The notes beneath the pieces were generated by a model. That model saw nothing but the letters and a program-made list of their open reading frames with translations, made no database searches and was not told where the DNA came from. Positions 1 to 4,687 of a stretch of 6,394 nucleotides of DNA are shown here, piece after piece. The DNA comes from an uncultured Collinsella sp. (GTDB taxonomy: Bacteria; Actinomycetota; Coriobacteriia; Coriobacteriales; Coriobacteriaceae). Numbering within the stretch: position 1 is the stretch's first letter; every line of letters begins with the position of its first letter. Location: NCBI GenBank assembly GCA_958346165.1, contig CATVQO010000082.1, forward strand, positions 1 through 6,394. The letters run 5' to 3'. The position numbers and the translations under genes are program-made.

Positions 1-5
1 CGTCG

Positions 6-932
6 TTGACCGAACTTTTTTCGCCCGCCTGCCATTTGTGTCCGCGCCGTTGCGGTGCGGCGCGCGATGAGGGCGCGCACGGCGTCTGCGGTGCTAACGA
101 CACGCTCAAGGTGGCCCGCGCCGCGCTTCATATGTGGGAGGAGCCGCCTATCTCGGGCGAGGCCGGTTCGGGCGCGATCTTCTTTAGCGGTTGCTCGCTT
201 AAATGTACCTACTGCCAGAACCACGAGATCTCGACCGGCAATTTTGGCCTTGAGATTTCGCCTGAGCGCCTGGTCGAGATTATGCTGGAACTGCAGGACC
301 AGGGTGCCAACAACATCAATTTGGTGACGGCGACGCACTATGCGCACCTGTTGCCTGCCGTGATTGCCGCGGCACGGGCGCGCGGACTGGTTATCCCGAT
401 CGTCTACAACACGAGTGGTTACGAGCGCGCGAGTGCCGTGGCGGCGCTGGGCGACCTGGTCGATGTGTGGCTTACCGACTTTAAATATGCCAATGCCGGG
501 CTTGCGCAGTCGCTCTCTCATATAAAGGACTACCCACGTGTGGCCGTGTCAGGCCTGGCTCAGATGGCGCGCGAGATCGAGCGCCGCGGGGGAGAGATGG
601 TGGATGAGGGCGGGCTCATGAAGCGCGGCATGATTGTGCGCCATCTGGTACTGCCGGGACATGCAGACGATTCGTGTCGCGTGCTGGACCTGGTGTGGCA
701 GACGGTGGGCGACGTGCCGATCTCGGTCATGAACCAGTACACGCCCAATGCGCTCATGCGCGAGCAGGGCGGCGAGTTGGCGCGCGCCGTGACGCGCGAG
801 GAGTACGAGCAGGTGCTCGACCATGCCGACGACCTGGGCTTTACGACAATGTTCTGGCAAGAGGGCGGCGCGGTAGACGAGAGCTTCACCCCCGCCTTCG
901 ACACCACCGGCGTCCTCACCAGCGCAAAGTAG
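6..932 (+). CDS. PflX-type (COG1313) radical SAM protein, pyruvate formate-lyase-activating-enzyme-like; 5' end uncertain
   Basis: Seen: a 308-residue frame beginning at a TTG and ending in TAG. An N-terminal cysteine cluster (C9, C12, C16, C28, in CHLCPRRCG...GVCG) is followed by the radical SAM [4Fe-4S] motif CSLKCTYC (C63, C67, C70). Further stretches typical of the family are NLVTATHY (105-112), PIVYNTSGYE (131-140), DVWLTDFKY (153-161), KRGMIVRH (206-213) and MNQYTP (242-247). Known: this order and the length of about 300 residues match the PflX group of cytosolic radical SAM proteins, which are related to glycyl-radical activases but have no firmly assigned substrate. Inferred: it uses S-adenosylmethionine and one Fe-S cluster for radical chemistry, and the extra cysteines could bind a second cluster or a metal. 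No glycyl-radical enzyme is beside it. Only five bases precede the TTG and they contain no stop, so the true start may lie outside the window. Confidence 0.85.
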   Translation: MTELFSPACHLCPRRCGAARDEGAHGVCGANDTLKVARAALHMWEEPPISGEAGSGAIFFSGCSLKCTYCQNHEISTGNFGLEISPERLVEIMLELQDQGANNINLVTATHYAHLLPAVIAAARARGLVIPIVYNTSGYERASAVAALGDLVDVWLTDFKYANAGLAQSLSHIKDYPRVAVSGLAQMAREIERRGGEMVDEGGLMKRGMIVRHLVLPGHADDSCRVLDLVWQTVGDVPISVMNQYTPNALMREQGGELARAVTREEYEQVLDHADDLGFTTMFWQEGGAVDESFTPAFDTTGVLTSAK

Positions 933-942
933 AGCGCACGCT

Positions 943-977
943 GATGATTTTTCTGGGACGGGGATTAAAAAATCATC
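943..977. repeat. 31-bp hairpin element, copy 1 (core 945-975)
   Basis: A perfect 10-bp inverted repeat, GATGATTTTT (943-952) with AAAAATCATC (968-977), encloses a 15-base loop containing TGGGACGGGG. It begins 10 bases after the stop of the radical SAM gene. Measured from TGAT to ATCA it is 31 bases, exactly as long as the copy at 3267-3297, and the asymmetric core TGnGACGGnG sits at the same offset. No T-run follows the stem on the plus strand (it is followed by GAGAGG), so it is not a standard intrinsic terminator, although it could slow or end transcription. It may be a dispersed intergenic repeat or an RNA hairpin at the 3' end of the message. Function unknown. Confidence 0.6.
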
Positions 978-1042
978 GAGAGGATCGCCTGTTCGAAAAG
1001 TTGTCAAAATAGCCGCGTCCCAAAAAGACTGGTTATTGGGCG

Positions 1043-1070
1043 TTGACAGTTGGCGAGCCGTAGGTAAAAT
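1043..1070 (+). promoter_or_regulatory. Promoter of the tRNA-Ala gene
   Basis: A perfect -35 hexamer TTGACA (1043-1048) and a -10 hexamer TAAAAT (1065-1070, five of six to consensus) are separated by 16 bases. The expected transcription start near 1076-1078 would give a leader of only 6-8 bases before the tRNA 5' end at 1084, which is usual for a stable RNA gene. Sequence match only. Confidence 0.75.
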
Positions 1071-1083
1071 ATCGACTTGTCCT

Positions 1084-1156
1084 GGGGACGTAGCTCAGTT
1101 GGGAGAGCGCTGCCGTCGCATGGCAGAGGCCGAGGGTTCGACTCCCTTCGTCTCCA
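1084..1156 (+). tRNA. tRNA-Ala, anticodon CGC
   Basis: The 73-base cloverleaf folds completely. The acceptor stem is GGGGACG (1084-1090) with CGTCTCC (1149-1155), and the D stem is GCTC/GAGC (1093-1096, 1105-1108). The anticodon stem CTGCC/GGCAG (1110-1114, 1122-1126) encloses anticodon CGC at 1117-1119. The T arm is GAGGG-TTCGACT-CCCTT (1132-1148), and the discriminator is A1156. The acceptor has a G3:U70 pair (bases 1086 and 1153), the main identity signal for alanyl-tRNA synthetase, so anticodon and identity element agree. It should read GCG, a frequent codon in this GC-rich window. CCA is not encoded (CCC follows), so it must be added after transcription. The anticodon loop has G at 32 and U at 38, where a pyrimidine, or A in some alanine tRNAs, would be more usual at 32. 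Confidence 0.96.
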
Positions 1157-1170
1157 CCCATGGATTTGAT

Positions 1171-1202
1171 AAGCCGCTGACATTGTGTCGGCGGCTTTTT
1201 TT
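1171..1202 (+). terminator. Intrinsic terminator after tRNA-Ala
   Basis: An 11-bp stem, AGCCGCTGACA (1172-1182) with TGTCGGCGGCT (1186-1196), contains one G-T wobble and a three-base TTG loop. It is followed by a run of seven T (1196-1202). It lies 15 bases past the tRNA 3' end and only 4 bases before the ribosome binding site of the next gene, so that gene needs readthrough or a promoter I cannot see. Confidence 0.9.
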
Positions 1203-1220
1203 AAAAGAAAGGGCTATACC

Positions 1221-1679
1221 ATGGCCGAGCTTGAGTCCCAACCATTGTCCGACGAGGAGCGCGCCGAGTTGGAAGAGCTCCGCGCTGAGAAGGCCCGCCG
1301 CGAGGCTCGGGAAGAGGCCCGTCGCGAGCGTGAGGAGCTGGCTGCCCTGCGTGCCGAGCGTGCGAAGGCCGAGGAGGCCGCCGCGAACGCCGCATCCGCA
1401 TCGGCGCCCGCGCCCGCACCCAAGCCCGCTGCTGCGAAGCCTGCACCTGCCGCGCCCAAACCTCAGCCTAAAAAGGCCGCCCGTCCCAAGTCCGTCGAGC
1501 CCAAGCCGAGCCGTGACGAGATGACCTTTGCCCAGCGCATGGTTACCTCCAAGGAGCCTATGGGCGAGAACGAGATCCCTGGCATGGCGCCGGCTCAAAA
1601 AATCATCATTGTCCTTGCCCTCATCGCGTTTGTCATCTTTATGGGCTACACGATCCTGACCAGCATGGGCCTGCTCTAA
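1221..1679 (+). CDS. Hypothetical membrane protein: charged coiled coil, Ala/Pro/Lys linker, single C-terminal membrane helix
   Basis: I do not recognise this 152-aa protein. The ATG at 1221 is chosen because GAAAGG (1207-1212) lies 8 bases upstream; a longer frame from 1185 would start inside the terminator stem. Residues about 10-55 are almost all E, R, A and L, in a pattern that should form a long helix or coiled coil. Residues about 56-98 are an Ala/Pro/Lys-rich, probably extended linker. Residues 99-125 (around DEMTFAQRMVTSKEP and NEIPGMAP) have ordinary composition and look like the constrained part. Residues about 127-147 are strongly hydrophobic, leaving only a short tail of about five residues. 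There is no N-terminal signal peptide. The likely topology is tail-anchored, with the N-terminal part in the cytoplasm. The linker could span distance at the membrane, but function and partners are unknown. pncB follows after 84 bases with no clear terminator between, so co-transcription is possible. Confidence 0.8.
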   Translation: MAELESQPLSDEERAELEELRAEKARREAREEARREREELAALRAERAKAEEAAANAASASAPAPAPKPAAAKPAPAAPKPQPKKAARPKSVEPKPSRDEMTFAQRMVTSKEPMGENEIPGMAPAQKIIIVLALIAFVIFMGYTILTSMGLL

Positions 1680-1763
1680 CCGACTCGCATCGGGCGTCAT
1701 GTCCGCATGCTCTGCTCTCGTCCAACCCTCAAATTCTGCACCACACATCCGAAAGGTCGCCCC

Positions 1764-3269
1764 ATGGCTTTGACCGACATCTCGCATCCCACCGACATTG
1801 CAATGCTCACCGATCTGTACGAGCTCACTATGGCCCAGGGCCTGTGGGAGAGCGGCAAGGCCAATGAGCAGGGTTGTTTTACCGCGTTTTACCGCGACCA
1901 TCCCTTTGGCAGCGCCTATGCCGTCATGTGCGGCACCGCCGAGCTGCCCGAGCTCGTCGAGAACCTGCGCTTTACGCCCGAGGATATCGACTACCTCGCC
2001 TCGCTTGAGGCCCCTGCCGGCGGCGCGATGTTCAAGTCCGCATTCCTCGACTACCTGCGCGATTTTCGTGCGCATGTAAATATCGACGCCGTCCCCGAGG
2101 GCGAGCTCGTCTTTCCGCGCGAGCCCATGGTGCGCGTCACCGGTCCTGCGCTCGAGTGCCAGCTGCTTGAGACGGCGCTGCTCAACATCGTCGGGTTCCA
2201 GACGCTTGTCGCCACCAAGACGGCGCGCGTGGTGCTCGCCGCCGACGGTCGCCCCGTGGCGGAGTTTGGCCTGCGCCGCGCCCAGGGTCCCGATGGCGGC
2301 CTGGCCGTTGCGCGCGCGAGCTACGTTGCCGGCTGCTCCTCTACGTCCAATGTGCTCGCCGGCCGCCGCTATGGTATTCCCGTCTTTGGCACGCATGCGC
2401 ACAGCTGGGTGATGAGCTTCGATTCCGAGCTCGAGGCCTTCCGCGCCTTTGCCAAGTCGAGCCCCAAGAACTGTACGCTGCTCATCGACACCTATGACGT
2501 GCGCGAGGGCTGCGAGCATGCCATTACGGTTGCCAAGGAGATGGAGGCGGTGGGCGAGCGTCTGTCGGCTATTCGCATCGACTCCGGCGACCTCGCCAAG
2601 CTCTCCAAGTATGTTCGCGGCCGTTTTGATGCCGAGGGCCTGCCCTATGTGGGGATCTCGGTTTCCAACGATCTTGACGAGTACACGATTCAGTCGCTGC
2701 TGGACCAGGGCGCGCCCATCGATAGCTTTGGCGTGGGTACCAAGCTCGCGACCTGCTATGACCAGCCGGCGCTGGGTGGCGTGTACAAGCTTTCCGCCCG
2801 CCGTGCGAGCGAGGCAGATCCATGGACGCCGGTGGTCAAGCTCTCCGAGCAGCCCTACAAGCGCACGATCCCGGGCGTGCAGCGCGTGCGCCGTTATTAC
2901 GACGGCTTTGGCGGCCCGGTCTGCGACATGATCTACGACGAGGACCATCTGGCGGGGGAGGGCGCCGCGCGCGGCAATACCCTCGTGGCCGTGAATGATG
3001 CCGCCCTGGTGACCGATGTGTCGGAGCTTGAGTATCGCGAGCTGCTGGTGCCGATCGTGCGCGATGGCAGTGCAGTGGCTCCGCGTGAGAGCATCCAGGA
3101 CGCGCGCGAGCGCTGTGTTTGGGCGCTCGATCATCTGGACGCAGCTTTCAAGCGCTTCCTGTACCCGCAGACCTATGTGGTGGGCATGGAGCAGGGCCTG
3201 GCTCAGGTACGCGACGAGCTCGTGCGCAAGAACATGGCCGCGGCCTCTGCCTTTCCCTGGGCAAAATGA
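1764..3269 (+). CDS. pncB: Nicotinate phosphoribosyltransferase
   Basis: This cytosolic NAD-salvage enzyme joins nicotinate to PRPP to give nicotinate mononucleotide, with ATP hydrolysis. The 501-residue product shows the family signatures in order: TDLYELTMAQG (16-26), EFGLRRAQGPDGG (167-179), a GTHAHSW segment (209-215) whose H213 is the expected phosphorylated histidine, IDTYD (241-245), RIDSGDL (271-277) at the phosphoribosyl site, and SFGVGTKL (321-328). The length fits the longer bacterial and actinobacterial type rather than the roughly 400-aa enterobacterial one. The frame is open from 1707, but the ATG at 1764 has GAAAGG (1751-1756) 7 bases upstream and begins the typical N-terminus. 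No promoter was identified; it may share a transcript with the small membrane protein upstream. The TGA stop (3267-3269) forms the first bases of a hairpin, so the gene appears to end at its own terminator and not to run into proB. Confidence 0.95.
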   Translation: MALTDISHPTDIAMLTDLYELTMAQGLWESGKANEQGCFTAFYRDHPFGSAYAVMCGTAELPELVENLRFTPEDIDYLASLEAPAGGAMFKSAFLDYLRDFRAHVNIDAVPEGELVFPREPMVRVTGPALECQLLETALLNIVGFQTLVATKTARVVLAADGRPVAEFGLRRAQGPDGGLAVARASYVAGCSSTSNVLAGRRYGIPVFGTHAHSWVMSFDSELEAFRAFAKSSPKNCTLLIDTYDVREGCEHAITVAKEMEAVGERLSAIRIDSGDLAKLSKYVRGRFDAEGLPYVGISVSNDLDEYTIQSLLDQGAPIDSFGVGTKLATCYDQPALGGVYKLSARRASEADPWTPVVKLSEQPYKRTIPGVQRVRRYYDGFGGPVCDMIYDEDHLAGEGAARGNTLVAVNDAALVTDVSELEYRELLVPIVRDGSAVAPRESIQDARERCVWALDHLDAAFKRFLYPQTYVVGMEQGLAQVRDELVRKNMAAASAFPWAK

Positions 3270-3302
3270 TCCGCATGCGACGGAGGAAAACGGATCATTT
3301 TT
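3263..3302 (+). terminator. Terminator of pncB, built from 31-bp hairpin element copy 2 (core 3267-3297)
   Basis: An 11-bp perfect inverted repeat, AAAATGATCCG (3263-3273) with CGGATCATTTT (3291-3301), flanks a 17-base loop and ends in TTTTT (3298-3302), so it can act as an intrinsic terminator. The left arm contains the pncB stop codon. From TGAT to ATCA the element is 31 bases and aligns without gaps to 945-975. The arms differ there (CCG/CGG here, TTT/AAA there) but remain complementary, and the loop core TGCGACGGAG keeps the TGnGACGGnG pattern. The loop also contains GGAGG, a Shine-Dalgarno-like sequence with no start codon placed to use it. Confidence 0.75.
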
Positions 3303-3350
3303 CTCGCTTGCCCGTTCGTCCGTTCGCTGAACAGTCGATTGGTTTGACGT

Positions 3351-4478
3351 ATGACGACTTCTTATAAAACGATGGTGGTAAAGATCGGTTCGTCCACGGT
3401 GGTGGGCGCCGACGGCAAGGTCAACCGCACCTTTATCGGCGGGCTTGCCGATCAGGCCGCAGCCCTGCGCAAGCTCGGCTGGCGCCTGGTCGTGGTGAGC
3501 TCGGGCGCTATCGCCTGCGGCTATCCCGTGTTGGGCTTCGACCGCAAGCCGGTCGGCGACCTGCCGAGCCTGCAGGCCTGCGCCTCGGCTGGTCAGTGCA
3601 TCATCTCGTCGGCCTACGACGAGGAATTCCATGCACGGGATCTGCTCACCTCGCTCGTGCTGCTCACGCGTCACGACACGGCGCGTCGCACGTCCTACCT
3701 GCACGCGCGCGACGCCCTGCTGCGCCTGGTGGAGCTGGGCGTGGTGCCGGTCGTCAACGAGAACGACACCGTTACCGTCGACGAGATCAAGTTTGGCGAC
3801 AACGACACACTGGCGGCGCTTGTGAGCTGCCTGGTTTCTGCCGATCTGTGCGTGACGCTCTCGGACATCGATGGCCTCTATACTGCCAATCCGCATGAGG
3901 ACCCCACGGCCGAGTTTGTTCCTGTCGTGCATAAGATCGATGCCAAGATTATTGCCTCGGCGGGCGATTCTTCCACATCGGTGGGCACGGGCGGCATGAT
4001 TACCAAGATTCGCGCGAGCCGCATCCTGATGACGGCGGGCATTCAGAGCGTGATTTGCTCGGGCGAGGAGCCCGATGCGCTCGTGCGCCTCGCCCGCGGC
4101 GAGAGCGTGGGCACGCTGTTCGATCCGCCGGCGGAGCGTCTGGACATCGCACCCCGCAAGCTGTGGATCGCACTGGGCGACAAGGCGCATGGCTCGGTGA
4201 CGGTCGATGATGGTGCTGCGAAGGCGCTGGTCAGCCGTGGTTCTTCCCTGCTTGCGGTGGGTATTCGCGAGGTCGATGGCCAGTTTGCCGAGGGCGATGT
4301 GCTCGACGTGTGCGACCCGAGCGGTATGGTTGTCGCCCGCGGTATCGCCGAGGCCGATTCGGACGTGCTGGAACTTGCTGCCGGTCGCCGCCAGGACCAG
4401 ATCGCCAGCAACCGCCTGCTCGCTAACCTGGCCGAGAAGCCGGCGATACACAGGGATAATTTAATCGTCTTCGCATAA
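3351..4478 (+). CDS. proB: Glutamate 5-kinase
   Basis: It phosphorylates glutamate to gamma-glutamyl phosphate, the first and normally proline-inhibited step of proline synthesis in the cytoplasm. The 375-residue product has the amino-acid-kinase domain: VVKIGSS (9-15, with lysine 11), VVVSSGAIACG (47-57), LHARD (117-121), NENDTV (136-141), FGDNDTLAAL (148-157), LSDIDGLYTANP (170-181) and GTGGMITK (212-219). A C-terminal PUA domain covers about 266-350 (WIALGDKAHG, GSSLLAVGI), the full architecture of E. coli ProB, which has a similar length. The start is set by an in-frame TGA at 3345-3347 just before the ATG. No clear ribosome binding site precedes it, unlike the GAAAGG of its neighbours, and I found no convincing promoter in the 81 bases after pncB. 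Its partner proA lies about 1.7 kb downstream, beyond an inverted gene. Identity is secure; mode of expression is not. Confidence 0.96.
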   Translation: MTTSYKTMVVKIGSSTVVGADGKVNRTFIGGLADQAAALRKLGWRLVVVSSGAIACGYPVLGFDRKPVGDLPSLQACASAGQCIISSAYDEEFHARDLLTSLVLLTRHDTARRTSYLHARDALLRLVELGVVPVVNENDTVTVDEIKFGDNDTLAALVSCLVSADLCVTLSDIDGLYTANPHEDPTAEFVPVVHKIDAKIIASAGDSSTSVGTGGMITKIRASRILMTAGIQSVICSGEEPDALVRLARGESVGTLFDPPAERLDIAPRKLWIALGDKAHGSVTVDDGAAKALVSRGSSLLAVGIREVDGQFAEGDVLDVCDPSGMVVARGIAEADSDVLELAAGRRQDQIASNRLLANLAEKPAIHRDNLIVFA

Positions 4479-4492
4479 CCAATTGACGCTGC

Positions 4493-4591
4493 AAACGCCC
4501 CTAAGCGGCAATCTGACGTTCAATCGTCGGGCATGACCAAAAGGTCAATGCCCTCCTCTTTCACGTCACCTTGCTCGCTTAGGGGCGTTTT
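4493..4591. terminator. Long compound hairpin after proB, probable terminator or structured RNA
   Basis: A perfect 15-bp outer stem pairs AAACGCCCCTAAGCG (4493-4507) with CGCTTAGGGGCGTTT (4576-4590). Inside it, GCAA (4508-4511) can pair with TTGC (4571-4574), and TGACGT (4514-4519) with ACGTCA (4563-4568). A top hairpin pairs GGGCATGACC (4529-4538) with GGTC (4543-4546) and ATGCCC (4548-4553), with one bulged A and an AAAA loop. About 35 pairs over 98 bases is far more than a simple terminator needs. The plus-strand stem runs into TTTT (4588-4591), so termination of proB is plausible; the minus side has only three T. It could also be a small RNA or a mobile palindromic element, but I see no flanking target duplication. 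Confidence 0.7.
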
Positions 4592-4622
4592 CGCTTTCCG
4601 TTCTCTACCTGCGGCATTGTCG

Positions 4623-4686
4623 TTGCCGGCACTTGTTCGGCACTTGGGGACGTTCTTTTTGTGCCGGCAGGTGGGGACACTCCTTT
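4623..4686. repeat. GGGGAC / TGCCGGCA intergenic repeat cluster
   Basis: TGCCGGCAC (4624-4632) and GTGCCGGCA (4661-4669) form a 9-bp inverted repeat around an 28-base loop. CGGCACTTG occurs twice, 11 bases apart (4627-4635 and 4638-4646). A 23-base unit starting CGGCA and containing TGGGGAC occurs at 4638-4660 and again at 4665-4687, 27 bases on, matching at 17 of 23 positions. It lies just past the stop of the minus-strand hydrolase. This looks like a dispersed REP-like intergenic element; no transposase gene is present here. Copy number elsewhere cannot be judged from this window. Confidence 0.5.
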
Positions 4687-4687
4687 G

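Noticed and set aside
549..1007. Minus-strand frames opposite the 3' half of the radical SAM gene
   Set aside because: They lie opposite conserved motifs such as MNQYTP and show His/Ala/Arg-rich shadow composition; no ribosome binding site or family resemblance.
1707..1763. Upstream start for pncB giving 19 extra residues
   Set aside because: The extra residues are unlike the family N-terminus, and the ATG at 1764 has GAAAGG at good spacing.
3344..3368. TTGACG (3344-3349) and TATAAA (3363-3368) as a promoter
   Set aside because: The spacer is only 13 bases and the start site would fall inside the proB coding sequence.
1095..4451. A minus-strand open frame of 1118 codons covering most of the small membrane protein gene, pncB and proB
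   Set aside because: It is antisense to two well-identified enzymes and ends inside the tRNA gene. Its product is rich in A, R, H, G and L with no family motifs. Strong third-position GC in the true genes removes stops from this antisense frame.
4623..4686. CRISPR array
   Set aside because: The repeats are short, imperfect and overlapping, with no regular spacers and no cas genes.
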